A stretch of DNA of 64,000 nt from Maribellus sediminis (lineage in GTDB: Bacteria; Bacteroidota; Bacteroidia; Bacteroidales; Prolixibacteraceae). Positions within the stretch are counted from its first letter, which is position 1. Every line of letters starts with the position of its first letter. Position numbers and translations under genes: made by a program. The notes beneath the pieces were generated by a model. That model saw nothing but the letters and a program-made list of their open reading frames with translations. It was not told where the DNA came from and ran no database searches. Where the stretch lies: the NCBI RefSeq assembly GCF_011799805.1, contig NZ_WXUB01000006.1:1-64000 (forward strand). The letters are read 5' to 3'. This document shows, piece after piece, positions 1-9,058 of the stretch.

Positions 1-908
1 GTCGCCGGTTGCAATATCTACAACTGTTTCAGGACGCAGGTCGGGAAGTATCACCGTGTCGATAACGTGTACCACTCCGTTTTGCGCTTCAACATCAACA
101 GCTGTAATGTTGCTCATTCGTCCGTTCGGATCGCTGATTGAGGCTCCGCCAACGAGATGGAAAGTAATTTCTTCGCCCAAAACTGTCGGGGCCATCATTC
201 CGTCACTTAAATCGGTGCTCATTACCTCGCCTGCTACCACGTGCATTTTAAGCACGGCATCCAAAGTTTCAACCGGAATGTCGTTTAACGAAGCTAATCC
301 CAGTTCGTTGAGTAAGGCAGCGAATGCATCGTTGGTTGGTGCAAATACTGTAAAGGGGCCTTCGCCACTTAAAATGCCTACAAAATCAGTAGTAAGGTCG
401 CTGCGGGTTAATGCTGCAACAAGACTTGAGAAAGTGCTGTCGCCGGTTGCAATATCTACAACTGTTTCAGGACGCAGGTCGGGAAGTATCACCGTGTCGA
501 TTACGTGTACCACTCCGTTTTGCGCTTCAACATCAACAGCTGTAATGTTGCTCATCCGTCCGTTCGGATCGCTGATTGAGGCTCCGCCATCGAGGTGGAA
601 GGTAATTTCTTCGCCCAAAACTGTTGGGGCCATCATTCCGTCACTTAGGTCGGTACTCATTACCTTGCCTGCTACTACGTGCATTTTAAGCACGGCATCC
701 AAAGTTTCAACCGGAATGTCGTTTAACGAAGCTAATCCCAGTTCGTTGAGCAAGGCAGCAAATGCATCGTTGGTTGGTGCAAATACTGTAAAGGGGCCTT
801 CGCCACTTAAAATGCCTACAAAATCAGTCGTAAGGTCGCTGCGGATTAATGCTGCAACAAGACTTGAGAAAGTGCTGTCGCCGGTTGCAATATCTACAAC
901 CGTTTCAG
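1..908. repeat. 438-bp in-frame tandem repeat encoding FAS1 domains
   Basis: Copy boundaries are at 1, 439 and 877, giving a period of exactly 438 bp (146 codons). By hand alignment, 1-438 and 439-876 differ at 15 positions, of which 12 are synonymous. About 32 bp of a further copy follow from 877. The array lies wholly inside the fasciclin gene. Confidence 0.95.
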
Positions 909-999
909 GAATTGAATCATTGGTCTGTGCCTTACCATTAGTCCAGGCCAGTAACATAAATAAAATTCCAAAAGTAAATTTGAGTAAATTCTGCTTCAT
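1..999 (-). CDS. Tandem fasciclin-domain secreted protein (3' end outside window)
   Basis: The reverse strand reads from an ATG at 999 without a stop to the left edge, so this is the N-terminal part of a longer protein. A signal peptide (residues 1 to about 25, ending GKAQ) precedes fasciclin (FAS1) domains. The typical motifs FTVFAPTNDAFAAL and NGVVHVIDTVILP are clear. Each domain is 146 residues. The first is at 439-908 and the second at 1-470, and a third begins at the edge. The two visible copies differ at 3 amino acids (V/D, E/K, T/I). FAS1 domains usually act in cell-surface adhesion or matrix binding, so an extracellular or periplasmic adhesive role is inferred. A short inverted repeat (1001-1008 with 1026-1033) lies just upstream of the start. 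The total number of repeats cannot be seen. Confidence 0.9.
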   Translation of the reverse strand, partial: MKQNLLKFTFGILFMLLAWTNGKAQTNDSIPETVVDIATGDSTFSSLVAALIRSDLTTDFVGILSGEGPFTVFAPTNDAFAALLNELGLASLNDIPVETLDAVLKMHVVAGKVMSTDLSDGMMAPTVLGEEITFHLDGGASISDPNGRMSNITAVDVEAQNGVVHVIDTVILPDLRPETVVDIATGDSTFSSLVAALTRSDLTTDFVGILSGEGPFTVFAPTNDAFAALLNELGLASLNDIPVETLDAVLKMHVVAGEVMSTDLSDGMMAPTVLGEEITFHLVGGASISDPNGRMSNITAVDVEAQNGVVHVIDTVILPDLRPETVVDIATGD

Positions 1000-1145
1000 A
1001 GTGTTTAACTTTTATCGTTTAAACATTAAACACTAAAAAATATTTTTTGTTTATTCTTTTGATTTATTTATTAAACATTTTTGAATTATCATATCATAAT
1101 AAACTCATTTTATGACACTTAAAAAAATATATCTCTTACAAAAAA

Positions 1146-1173
1146 AAGCCCGCTCCTTAAATGGAACAGGCTT
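1146..1173 (-). terminator. Rho-independent terminator of ilvC
   Basis: On the reverse strand an 11-bp stem with two mismatches (1163-1173 with 1146-1156) is followed by a run of seven T (1141-1147). It lies about 120 nt past the ilvC stop. The rest of the 1000-1292 interval is AT-rich and shows no gene. Confidence 0.75.
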
Positions 1174-1292
1174 CAAGAGTAGTTATATGTAAGTCTGTTT
1201 TTTCTTCTACTTTTTCACGCCTCCGGCTCACCTGAGACGGAGAATCGAAGAATGAAACTTGAACGCAGAAAACAAACGTTCTTCGTTCTTAT

Positions 1293-2768
1293 TTAAATGA
1301 TCGACTTCATTGCACCCATCGCTTCACGCAATTCGGCTCCAATGATTTCCACGTCGTGGTAGCGAATCTCGTCGTTGATGTCAATCAACTCTTTGTTATC
1401 CACATGCGCATCTTTACCTTCGTTAAAGTTTTTACCGATCACATTGGTTTCAATTTTTGCCATAAAATCGGCCAGTAAAGGTTTGCATGCATGATCGAAC
1501 AAATAACAACCATATTCGGCAGTATCCGAAATGGTACGGTTCATTTCAAACAGTTTTTTACGTGCAATGGTATTGGCGATAAGTGGCGTTTCGTGCAACG
1601 ATTCGTAGTAAGCCGATTCTTCTTTAATTCCTGATTCGGTCATCACTTCGAAAGCCAGTTCAACACCTGCCTTAACAAAAGCTACCATCAGTGTTCCGTT
1701 GTCGAAGTATTCCTGTTCACTGATTTCAACATCGCCGGCAGGAGTTTTTTCAAAGGCAGTCTCACCGGTTGCAGCTCGCCATGTCAGCAGTTTTACGTCG
1801 TCATTTCCCCAGTCTTCCATCATGGTCGACGAGAATGCACCACTCATAATATCATCCATGTGCTTTTCGAAAAGCGGACGCATAATTTCTTTCAACTCAG
1901 CTGCCAGTTTATACGCTTCAACTTTTGCAGGATTCGACAAACGGTCCATCATATGCGTGATACCTCCCAGTTTCAAAGCTTCGGTAATGGTTTCCCATCC
2001 GTATTGAACCAGTTTTGAAGCATAACCTGCATCGATTCCTTTTTCCACCATTTTATCGAAACTCAGGATTGAGCCGGTTTGCAGCAATCCGCAAAGAATG
2101 GTTTGCTCGCCCATCAAATCCGATTTCACCTCGGCAATAAACGACGAATGCAAAACACCTGCTTTGTGACCACCTGTTCCGGCAGCATAAGCTTTTGCAA
2201 TTTCAAGTCCGTCGCCATTCGGGTCGTTTTCGCGGTGAACAGCAATTAGGGTTGGAACACCAAAACCACGTTCGTATTCTGCACGCACTTCCGATCCCGG
2301 AGATTTTGGAGCTACCATAACAACGGTAATATCATCGCGGATTTGCATGCCTTCTTCCACAATATTGAAACCGTGTGAATAAGCCAGGCAAGCACCTTTT
2401 TTCATCAATGGCACTACTTTATTTACTACCGGAGTATGTTGTTTATCGGGAGTAAGGTTTAACACCAGATCAGCTTTTGGAACCAGCTCCTCAAAAGTAC
2501 CTACTTCAAAACCGTTTGAAGTTGCATTTACATACGATGCACGTTTTTGCTCGATGGCTTCCTGACGAAGGGCATAGGCCACATTCAATCCACTGTCGCG
2601 CAGGTTCAGTCCCTGGTTTAATCCCTGGGCACCACAACCCAACACTACTATTTGTTTTCCTTTCAGTTTTTCAACACCGTTTGCGAATTCAGTTTCTTCC
2701 ATGAAATCGCATTTTCCCAGTTGCTCCAGCTGAAGACGCAAAGGGAGAGAATTAAAATAATTTGCCAT
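1293..2768 (-). CDS. ilvC: Ketol-acid reductoisomerase (class II)
   Basis: This enzyme converts acetolactate or acetohydroxybutyrate to the dihydroxy acid with NADPH and Mg2+, the second step of valine, leucine and isoleucine synthesis. It acts in the cytoplasm. The nucleotide-binding loop GCGAQG is at residues 44-49, followed by [18 protein letters not shown]. The 491-residue length is that of the long class II enzyme (E. coli type) with a duplicated knotted C-terminal domain, not the 330-residue class I. It stands alone, without other ilv or leu genes nearby. It has its own terminator, and 234 nt without a gene separate it from the AraC gene upstream. I saw no attenuator-like leader there. 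Confidence 0.97.
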   Translation of the reverse strand: MANYFNSLPLRLQLEQLGKCDFMEETEFANGVEKLKGKQIVVLGCGAQGLNQGLNLRDSGLNVAYALRQEAIEQKRASYVNATSNGFEVGTFEELVPKADLVLNLTPDKQHTPVVNKVVPLMKKGACLAYSHGFNIVEEGMQIRDDITVVMVAPKSPGSEVRAEYERGFGVPTLIAVHRENDPNGDGLEIAKAYAAGTGGHKAGVLHSSFIAEVKSDLMGEQTILCGLLQTGSILSFDKMVEKGIDAGYASKLVQYGWETITEALKLGGITHMMDRLSNPAKVEAYKLAAELKEIMRPLFEKHMDDIMSGAFSSTMMEDWGNDDVKLLTWRAATGETAFEKTPAGDVEISEQEYFDNGTLMVAFVKAGVELAFEVMTESGIKEESAYYESLHETPLIANTIARKKLFEMNRTISDTAEYGCYLFDHACKPLLADFMAKIETNVIGKNFNEGKDAHVDNKELIDINDEIRYHDVEIIGAELREAMGAMKSII

Positions 2769-3002
2769 CTGATCTATTTTTAATTGAAAATAAACTTTAT
2801 ATGAACTCCATCCAATGAAATATTATAGCGGATGAAGAAGTATTTTACAAAGCAACAAAATTCCTGATAAAACGAAGTGTAAAATTACGTGTTTTTTAGG
2901 TAATTTTCATGGATTCAACTTTAAGCCTGTATTACATCATTCAAAACAGACGACTGTTTTTCAATGCGTTAAATCCATAACAAATTAGCACATTTTTAAG
3001 GA

Positions 3003-3881
3003 TCATACTGCTTTCGAACGGTATTGAAGCGGAGAAATGCCGGTTTCGCGTTTAAAGAATTTGGCGAAATAACTTTGGTCGGGGAAATTCAGGCGGGAAG
3101 CGATCTCTGTTACACTGAGGTTTGTGTGCACCAAGAGGCGTTTGATCTCCAAAATCTGTTTGGCCTTTATGATTTGCGACGAAGACTTTCCGGTAAGCCG
3201 TGACACTGTTTGGGTAAGGTGATTGGGAGTAATGGCCATCAAATCGGCGTATTGCGCCACACTCAGGTTCTTCTCGTAATTCTCTTCCACTTTCTGATAA
3301 AACTGTTTAACAATCATGTGTCCTTTTCCGCTCAACACATTCTCCTCACTTTTATAGCGGGCGGCACAGTACGCTAAAATCAGATTAAGCAGCGATCGCA
3401 AAAAATTGATCGAGTAGTTCTCCCCTTTTTGCAGTTCAGCAATTCCGCTTTTAAAAAGGCTTTCAAGAAATTCCACATCATTTTTATCGCTCAGCAATAG
3501 TGGTGGATTATCCTGTCGAATGGTGAAGAAAAACGGAAACTCGATCAGCCGGTTCTGGTTGTTGTAATCGATGAGGTAAAACTCGGGAGTAAATATAAAA
3601 ATGAAACCTTCGATATCGTGCGAAACCTCTATTTTATGTGCCTGCCCCGGCGACATAAAAAACACACACGGCGGTTTAATCTCGTATTTATTTCCGTCGA
3701 TTACATGAAAACCCGAACCGCGCGCCAGGTACAAGACTTCAAAAAAATCGTGACGGTGCGGATACTGCACAGCAAAATGCCGGTTAGCATCAAAAACTTC
3801 AACCTGGAACTGCTGGCTTTCGCGATCGCCGCTGCTAAAGCTGCGAAGGCTGTAAACCGGTATGTTCTCAGCTGATTTCAT
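3003..3881 (-). CDS. AraC-family transcriptional regulator with N-terminal cupin
   Basis: This is a cytoplasmic DNA-binding regulator of 292 residues. The N-terminal part (about 20-160) has the cupin-like sensor pattern of the AraC family, with YPHRHDFFEVLYLARGSG. The C-terminal part (about 190-290) holds the two helix-turn-helix motifs, ending in the family signature FPDQSYFAKFFKRETGISP. The ligand is unknown. It lies 18 nt behind the outer-membrane barrel gene on the same strand and is probably co-transcribed with it. That makes the barrel gene a candidate target or partner, but no operator is visible. The start is the ATG at 3881. Confidence 0.93.
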   Translation of the reverse strand: MKSAENIPVYSLRSFSSGDRESQQFQVEVFDANRHFAVQYPHRHDFFEVLYLARGSGFHVIDGNKYEIKPPCVFFMSPGQAHKIEVSHDIEGFIFIFTPEFYLIDYNNQNRLIEFPFFFTIRQDNPPLLLSDKNDVEFLESLFKSGIAELQKGENYSINFLRSLLNLILAYCAARYKSEENVLSGKGHMIVKQFYQKVEENYEKNLSVAQYADLMAITPNHLTQTVSRLTGKSSSQIIKAKQILEIKRLLVHTNLSVTEIASRLNFPDQSYFAKFFKRETGISPLQYRSKAV

Positions 3882-3899
3882 TCTACTTTGTGGTGAGGT

Positions 3900-4586
3900 C
3901 TAATCCACTAAACTAAAGTGGTAGCCAACCGATAAACGCATCACGCGGCTTTTCATTTCAATGTTATCGCCCATTGACGCGATGTTTGGAATACCGTAAT
4001 CGTATGAAACTGAGATGTCAAGTCCTCCAGGCGACAAGAAACCAAGCCGGCCGGTTAAGCCGTAATCCAGTCGTTTCATATCGTGTTGAGTTTCGTCGCT
4101 TCCCCATCTGATTTTAGCTTTTTCTTCAGCAGAAGCGCCTTCGATGGTTTGCATCGTTGTCCTGTTACCGAAAAGTCCGACTCCAACAAAAGGCCCTACA
4201 CCAATGTAAACCTTATTCAAAGAGCGAAAACGGTAACGGTATTTCAGGTATAATGGAATATCAGCGTAATACAAATTAATGTTGTTTTCTACCGAAAGTG
4301 TTGATACCGCAACTTCCTGTTTTGCGCCTTTCGTGTCGAAAAGCAGGCCGGTTTCAACAACAAGTTCATTGCTTTTGTCTTTCGAAAGCACATAATCGAG
4401 GTAAGCGCCTACATGAAAACCAAATTTACCTGAATAAGTATCTTCGGCTGCCGAAGCTACGCTGCCCTGTTTGTAATCGACTTCGGTGTAATTACCACCA
4501 CCTACAATACTTAAACTTTGTGCGAAAATGGTTCCTGAGAATAAAAGTAACAAAATAACAGTGAGGAGTTTGAATTGGATTTGCAT
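3900..4586 (-). CDS. Outer-membrane beta-barrel protein (porin-like, OMP_b-brl type)
   Basis: A signal peptide (residues 1-22, ending TIFAQ) leads a 228-residue protein of alternating polar and hydrophobic strands. It includes GFHVGAYLDYVL, LPLYLKYRYRF-like strands and a terminal strand MRLSVGYHFSLVD that ends near an aromatic residue, as Bacteroidota eight-stranded barrels do. The substrate and function are unknown. It heads a likely two-gene unit with the AraC regulator downstream. The intergenic region to the divergent PAP2 gene is 124 nt and must hold both promoters. Confidence 0.8.
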   Translation of the reverse strand: MQIQFKLLTVILLLLFSGTIFAQSLSIVGGGNYTEVDYKQGSVASAAEDTYSGKFGFHVGAYLDYVLSKDKSNELVVETGLLFDTKGAKQEVAVSTLSVENNINLYYADIPLYLKYRYRFRSLNKVYIGVGPFVGVGLFGNRTTMQTIEGASAEEKAKIRWGSDETQHDMKRLDYGLTGRLGFLSPGGLDISVSYDYGIPNIASMGDNIEMKSRVMRLSVGYHFSLVD

Positions 4587-4698
4587 TGTTGGTCATATTT
4601 TTAGTTGTTCAGCCAAGATAATCATAATTTGTAAAATTTAATCTTTACCGAAAAAAACGGGCAAGAAAATTACGGGTAGCGGCATAGCTCTATTTTCT

Positions 4699-4706
4699 TA
4701 TTTTTG
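4699..4706 (+). promoter_or_regulatory. Possible Bacteroidetes -7 box (TATTTTTG)
   Basis: TATTTTTG matches the TAnnTTTG consensus but lies only 4 nt before the PAP2 ATG at 4711. If used, the mRNA would be leaderless. No TTTG lies at the expected -33 distance, so chance is plausible. Confidence 0.25.
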
Positions 4707-4710
4707 ATGC

Positions 4711-5511
4711 ATGAAACAAAAAACCGGATTTGTTACAATCACCATATTTTCGATGATTTTCAGCCTATCCACGTACGCCGGGAATCCGCTTCGAACGCTG
4801 GATCCTGCCTTGAATTGTTCGCTGGAAAAAGTGAGTTTGTTTCATAACGATTCTATTCATAACCTGAATTTCAAATACACCGACCGAAAGCGGGGATTTA
4901 AGCCATACATTGCTCCCACCGTTTTGATTGCAAGTGGAACGGCTCTTCATTTTTCAGATGCCAAGTACCAGTTTAACGACTGGGTGCAGGAAAACTTTCG
5001 CTACGAGGGTAGTTTGGATGATTACCTGCGTTTTGCACCGCTGGCTGCGGTTTATTCGTTGAATGCAGTCGGAGTAAAAGGGAAAAATAATTTTGGTAAC
5101 CTGACGGCAATTTCAATAAAAAGTTTTGTATTGAATGACCTGATCGTGTACAGTTTGAAAAAGGCAGTAAATGAGGAGCGACCATCAGGAGGGACACACT
5201 CCTTCCCGTCAGGACACACTTCGGTGGTATTTGCTTTTGCGCAGATTATGCATCACGAATATGGCGAACAGAGTGTCTGGTACAGCGTTGGTGCTTATTC
5301 CTGTGCCGCAACTGTTGGCGTAATGCGAATTGCCAAAGGTGCCCACTGGGCGTCAGACGTGCTGGCAGGTGCCGGAATCGGCATGTTATCAACCGAACTC
5401 GTTTACCTCACCCATCAGTACAAATGGGACTGGGCACACATAAAACAGTTCGATATTTTCCCGTTTTCAGTTGGGCCGCAAAAAGGATTGACGGTGGTTT
5501 ATAATTTTTAG
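4711..5511 (+). CDS. PAP2-family membrane phosphatase
   Basis: This is a membrane-associated acid phosphatase of the type-2 phosphatidic acid phosphatase superfamily. It probably acts on lipid phosphates or undecaprenyl pyrophosphate at the periplasmic face; the substrate is inferred only. A signal peptide (1-24) is followed by the three conserved motifs: KKAVNEERP (150-158), PSGH (166-169, with catalytic His169) and RIAKGAHWASD (Arg206, His212, Asp216). In the third motif the usual Ser before Arg is Met. The length of 266 residues is ordinary. It is divergent from the barrel gene. Its stop codon lies inside a repeat unit (see 5508-5740). Confidence 0.9.
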   Translation: MKQKTGFVTITIFSMIFSLSTYAGNPLRTLDPALNCSLEKVSLFHNDSIHNLNFKYTDRKRGFKPYIAPTVLIASGTALHFSDAKYQFNDWVQENFRYEGSLDDYLRFAPLAAVYSLNAVGVKGKNNFGNLTAISIKSFVLNDLIVYSLKKAVNEERPSGGTHSFPSGHTSVVFAFAQIMHHEYGEQSVWYSVGAYSCAATVGVMRIAKGAHWASDVLAGAGIGMLSTELVYLTHQYKWDWAHIKQFDIFPFSVGPQKGLTVVYNF

Positions 5512-5740
5512 CCGCGAGCTATTAGCCACGAGCTTCTAGCAGGTGGATGATGAATGATGAATAAGCTCGCATGAACGCACGGGCAGGAATTTTTGATTGC
5601 AGATGTTTTCTTGCAAAATCAATCTTTCAGTTAGAAGTTGGCAGTAGGCAAAATTGCAGTAGGCAAAAGCGATTTAAGCATTCTTGCATTAAAGCATTCA
5701 ATCCTTCAATCCCTCAATCCTTTTTTAAAACTGTGCCTTT
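5508..5740. repeat. Mosaic short-word intergenic repeats
   Basis: Two near-identical 11-mers, TAGCCGCGAGC (5509) and TAGCCACGAGC (5523), start in the PAP2 stop codon. From about 5631 come three modules in order: GGCAGTAGGCAAAATTGCAG, then AGCGATTTAAGCATTCTTGC, then repeated CAATCCTTCAATCCCTCAAT. The same modules in other orders occur at 13171-13430 and, inverted, at 33990-34200. Open frames across this stretch are artefacts of the repeats. Confidence 0.7.
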
Positions 5741-5744
5741 ACCG

Positions 5745-6083
5745 CTACTTCAAAAAATCTTCGCGGACAGGATTAAAACTATCAACCAAACGCGCGGTTT
5801 TGCTCAGCAACTTAATGCTGTGCATTTTATAGGGAGGAACCGCAAACATATCGCCGGCTTTCATAGCTTGATCGGGCTCACCTTCGCAATAAAAAACGAT
5901 TTCACCTTCGGCAATGTAACTGGTTTGTTCGTGCGGATGATTATGTGGCGGATCGGCATCAGGCCATGGTCCACCTTCAAAATCTACGATCACCGTCATT
6001 AAATTTTCGGTGTGAATAAGCTTGCGTTTAACCCGCTCGTTCACGTGTTCGTAGGGTACTTCATCAAATTTCAAAATCGACAT
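5745..6083 (-). CDS. Small single-domain cupin (KdgF-like)
   Basis: This 112-residue one-domain cupin has metal-ligand motif 1 as HNHPHEQ (His47, His49, His51, Gln53) and motif 2 as GDMFAVPPYKMH (His88). Its size and the PHEQTSYIAEGE pattern resemble KdgF-type cupins, which linearise uronate breakdown products. Substrate assignment needs more than similarity, because no uronate genes are adjacent. It stands alone, convergent with PAP2 across a repeat-filled gap, with 242 nt of nested inverted repeats upstream. Confidence 0.8.
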   Translation of the reverse strand: MSILKFDEVPYEHVNERVKRKLIHTENLMTVIVDFEGGPWPDADPPHNHPHEQTSYIAEGEIVFYCEGEPDQAMKAGDMFAVPPYKMHSIKLLSKTARLVDSFNPVREDFLK

Positions 6084-6141
6084 ATTTGTTGTTTTCGGCT
6101 AAAATATGAAAATGGAAGGGAATCTAAATCTTCAAAGCCAT

Positions 6142-6284
6142 TTAAATAAGGTTGGTGTTAGCAGTAAAGAAATTCTACTAAGGTTAAAAGGAAAAATAAG
6201 GTTTTGAAGCATCCTTCACAAAACCTTATTTTCAAAGAAAACCTTAGTAATGCTAAAAAGAAATGAATCCAACCTTATTAAAAC
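6142..6284. repeat. 143-bp nested inverted-repeat element
   Basis: Three concentric arms each carry TAAGGTT on the left and its complement on the right: outer about 6143-6155 with 6270-6283, middle 6176-6186 with 6239-6249, inner 6194-6206 with 6219-6231. The centre holds a further GAAG/CTTC pair. No T-run follows, so this is not a simple terminator. It fills most of the gap between the cupin start and the transaldolase stop. Confidence 0.75.
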
Positions 6285-6325
6285 AATTCTTTACAATCTT
6301 GTTAAAACCGATGCAATGATATTGT

Positions 6326-7552
6326 CTAAGAAGTGGTAATTATTTTTCTGATCCGTTCATCCAGTTCAGCCTGATCGGCAGTAAAACTTGCCAGTCCGGC
6401 TAAGTTCAGCAATGTATCAATCGCCAGTTCACCACTTTCTATCCGGTGTGCCCAGCGTTCGTGTTTTGGTATTTTACCATCATCGGCAATAAACTTCAAG
6501 TCGCGCTCGCTAAGATACGGGAACATGTCGCCGCATCCAGCCTGATGAACCCGATCGATGAGTTCATTGCCTGATTTAGGACAATCCTTGTCCAGACTTT
6601 TAGCCAGTTCAAGTTCCTTGTCAGTCACATTCCATATCTTTTCGGGAGCATAAACCACTGCCTCATCTGTTAAATCAACCGGGTAAACCACACCCACCTT
6701 TGACGAAAACTTACCGCTGAGATTCAATTTACCTTCCGATGCCACTTTTGTTGGCATAGTAAAAACATCGGTTCCGGCCAGGGCATCCAGCTGATCGAAA
6801 TTGCGCAAACTTGCTGCGATCAGTTTTGTAGGTTCGGCGTTCGTTTTGGTTAATTCGGTAATATAACGTTGTGATGAGATTACGGCACGTTCACCACCGC
6901 CTTCACCACTTCCAAGGCTATTATCTTTTATGTAGGCTCCGATCCTCCCAAGAAAAACATTGCAGTAATTGGGTTTGGTTATCGCCGCCACCATCACATT
7001 TTGCCGCGCTGAAAATTCGAGCGTAAAATTGATTTTTACACCCAGTTCGCGCAAACGGCGCGCTCCCAGCAATCCAACTGCGGTGTAAGGCACCTTCACA
7101 ATAAATTGCTCCGGATTAATATCGTGATACCGCAGGCCATAATCGATGATCGCATCAAAATTATGGGCAGTATTGGTGTGCAACTCCACGCTAACCTTGC
7201 CTCCAAATTTCTTTGCCAGCCGCATTCCGTGGCGCGCATTCAGGATAAAAGCAATTTCAACGATCTGTTCTTCCAGTGGCAATTCACTTACGATGACTTT
7301 CGCCTTCTCAATAAAATCGTCGTAAATACCTTTTTGGATTTCTTTGTTAACGAGCGTATTATTCGTTGTCAACGCCGTCATTTCAACCGACCAGTTTTTC
7401 TCTGCTTCGTCCATATCTCCGGTATCGAGCCAGAGTTCGGTACCTGCATTGCGAAGTCCCTGCCAAAACGGATCAGGCACAGCAGCTGCTTTCTCTTCAT
7501 TAATTCCGGTCAGCACAAATTGTTTGATTTTTTGTTTCAACGAATCGTTCAT
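6326..7552 (-). CDS. tal: Transaldolase-family protein (long form)
   Basis: This is a cytoplasmic pentose-phosphate enzyme that transfers dihydroxyacetone units between sugar phosphates through a Schiff base. The family pattern LWLDTGDMDEAEKNW, TTNNTLVNKEI and the Schiff-base lysine in FIVKVP (Lys153) support this. So do NVFLGRIGAYIKDN and AASLRNFDQL. At 408 residues it is longer than typical TalB (about 320) or the 220-residue type. The last 120 residues are an added region, so it belongs to a long subgroup whose exact substrate is uncertain. It has its own long upstream region containing the terminator of odhB. Confidence 0.85.
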   Translation of the reverse strand: MNDSLKQKIKQFVLTGINEEKAAAVPDPFWQGLRNAGTELWLDTGDMDEAEKNWSVEMTALTTNNTLVNKEIQKGIYDDFIEKAKVIVSELPLEEQIVEIAFILNARHGMRLAKKFGGKVSVELHTNTAHNFDAIIDYGLRYHDINPEQFIVKVPYTAVGLLGARRLRELGVKINFTLEFSARQNVMVAAITKPNYCNVFLGRIGAYIKDNSLGSGEGGGERAVISSQRYITELTKTNAEPTKLIAASLRNFDQLDALAGTDVFTMPTKVASEGKLNLSGKFSSKVGVVYPVDLTDEAVVYAPEKIWNVTDKELELAKSLDKDCPKSGNELIDRVHQAGCGDMFPYLSERDLKFIADDGKIPKHERWAHRIESGELAIDTLLNLAGLASFTADQAELDERIRKIITTS

Positions 7553-7660
7553 GATGCCTGTTTTTAATTTCTTTTGAATTTACTGAATTCAAAATGCTAC
7601 TCCAAGAAAGGATGAGAATTTTATAGCACGGAACTTAAATTCATCGTAAGCATTGAAAAA

Positions 7661-7702
7661 GGATGGCATCTGTAATTGAATCAACTCATATGGATGCCAT
7701 CC
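7661..7702. other. Hairpin upstream of transaldolase
   Basis: A perfect 10-bp stem GGATGGCATC/GATGCCATCC (7661-7670 with 7693-7702) encloses a 22-nt loop. It lies 109 nt before the transaldolase start and 8 nt beyond the odhB terminator, so it would sit in the transaldolase leader or promoter region. Function is unknown. Confidence 0.5.
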
Positions 7703-7709
7703 AAAAAAA

Positions 7710-7739
7710 AGAACCGTTCCCTGGGAAAGGAACGGTTCT
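7710..7739 (-). terminator. Terminator of the sucA-odhB operon
   Basis: An 11-bp perfect stem (AGAACCGTTCC with GGAACGGTTCT) and an 8-nt loop are followed on the reverse strand by eight T. It lies 23 nt after the odhB stop. Confidence 0.9.
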
Positions 7740-7761
7740 CTAATATTATGTCAGAATAGTT

Positions 7762-9009
7762 TTAAATTCCAAGCAACAACTCGCCGGCATCTTTTCCGTT
7801 GGTAAACATGCGTTCCGGGTTTTCGATCATTTCCTTCACTTTTACCAGGAAGCCTACCGAATCTTTACCATCGATAATGCGGTGATCGTAAGAAAGTGCC
7901 ACGTACATCATCGGGCGGATGACCACCTGGCCGTTTACGGCTACCGGGCGCTCAACAATGTTGTGCATGCCCAAAATAGCGGATTGCGGCGGGTTGATAA
8001 TTGGAGTTGAAAGCAGCGAACCAAACACGCCACCGTTTGTGATGGTAAATGTTCCGCCAGACAATTCGTCCACTGATATTTTTTTTGTTCGGGCTTTTTC
8101 AGCCAGTTCTTTTATTTCAAGTTCAATTTCCGGAATCGATTTACTTTCGGCATTACGAACGATCGGCACCATTAATCCTTTTGGTGTAGAAACCGCGATA
8201 CCAACGTCAACAAACTGCGGCATTACAATTTCGTCGCCATCGATCTGTGCATTTACCATCGGGTGAAATTCAGCAGCAACAGCAACGGCTTTGGTAAAGA
8301 AAGACATAAAACCGAGTTTGAAACCGTGCTTATCGATGAATTTCTGCTGATAGGTTTTGCGCATGTCCATCACAAAACTCATATCGATTTCGTTGAAGGT
8401 TGTGAGCATCGCTGTTTCATTCTTCACCGAAACCAAACGGGCACTCAGTTTCCTTCGCAGGCTCGACATCCGTTCACGGTCTTCATCGCGGCTCGCCACT
8501 TTCTTCGGCATAAAAGTTTCAGCCGATTTTGGTGCTTCCATCGCAGCTTCCACCTCTTTCTTACCCAAACGTTTCAGGCCACTGATCACATCGTCGACCG
8601 AAAGACCGTGCTCCTTCATCATTTCTTTGGCCACTGAAGTGACTTTCACTTTGTCAAACTCTTCCGAAGCTTTTACTTCAGTTGCAGGTGCAACTTCTTT
8701 CTTTTCCTCTGGCTGTGCCTCTTCCTCAGCCTTCGCCTCAGCCTGTGCCGCTTCCTTTTTAGGTGCCGGAGCAACGCTGGTATCGATGGTACAAACAACG
8801 GCACCTACTTCAACACTCTCGCCTTCGGCCGCTTTGTGAGCAATTTTTCCGGCTTCGCTGGCAACAATGGTAAGTGTGGCCTTATCCGATTCAACCTCGG
8901 CAATTTCCTGGTCTTTTCTAACAACAGCACCGTCTTCAACAAGCCAGCTGCCTATTTCTACTTCGGTTATTGATTCTCCCGGACTGGGAACTTTAATTTC
9001 AACGATCAT
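7762..9009 (-). CDS. sucB: 2-oxoglutarate dehydrogenase E2 (dihydrolipoamide succinyltransferase)
   Basis: This is the E2 core of the 2-oxoglutarate dehydrogenase complex. It transfers the succinyl group from E1 to CoA in the citric acid cycle. The N-terminal lipoyl domain (1-75) has the lipoylation site EVESDKATL with Lys43. A charged Ala/Glu/Lys linker (about 80-115) and a shortened peripheral E1/E3-binding region (about 120-155) follow. The catalytic acyltransferase domain contains SYDHRIIDG with His376 and Asp380. It is 49 nt downstream of sucA on the same strand. No E3 (lpd) gene is in the window, so that subunit must be encoded elsewhere. Confidence 0.96.
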   Translation of the reverse strand: MIVEIKVPSPGESITEVEIGSWLVEDGAVVRKDQEIAEVESDKATLTIVASEAGKIAHKAAEGESVEVGAVVCTIDTSVAPAPKKEAAQAEAKAEEEAQPEEKKEVAPATEVKASEEFDKVKVTSVAKEMMKEHGLSVDDVISGLKRLGKKEVEAAMEAPKSAETFMPKKVASRDEDRERMSSLRRKLSARLVSVKNETAMLTTFNEIDMSFVMDMRKTYQQKFIDKHGFKLGFMSFFTKAVAVAAEFHPMVNAQIDGDEIVMPQFVDVGIAVSTPKGLMVPIVRNAESKSIPEIELEIKELAEKARTKKISVDELSGGTFTITNGGVFGSLLSTPIINPPQSAILGMHNIVERPVAVNGQVVIRPMMYVALSYDHRIIDGKDSVGFLVKVKEMIENPERMFTNGKDAGELLLGI

Positions 9010-9058
9010 GGTTTTATTTTTTCGCTATAAGCGTTTTTGTCTAAAAAACTGAGCTCGA

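Noticed and set aside
1-908. CRISPR-like array
   Set aside because: The repeat period is 438 bp, in frame, and encodes protein domains; there are no short repeats with unique spacers, and no cas genes.
56-1036. Long plus-strand reading frame of 326 codons
   Set aside because: It is the antisense shadow of the tandem fasciclin gene. The reverse strand has a signal peptide and clear FAS1 motifs, and the long open frame results from the repeated codon pattern.
5571-6002. Plus-strand reading frame of 143 codons
   Set aside because: Its first half lies in mosaic repeats and its second half is antisense to the cupin gene. There is no domain or start signal.
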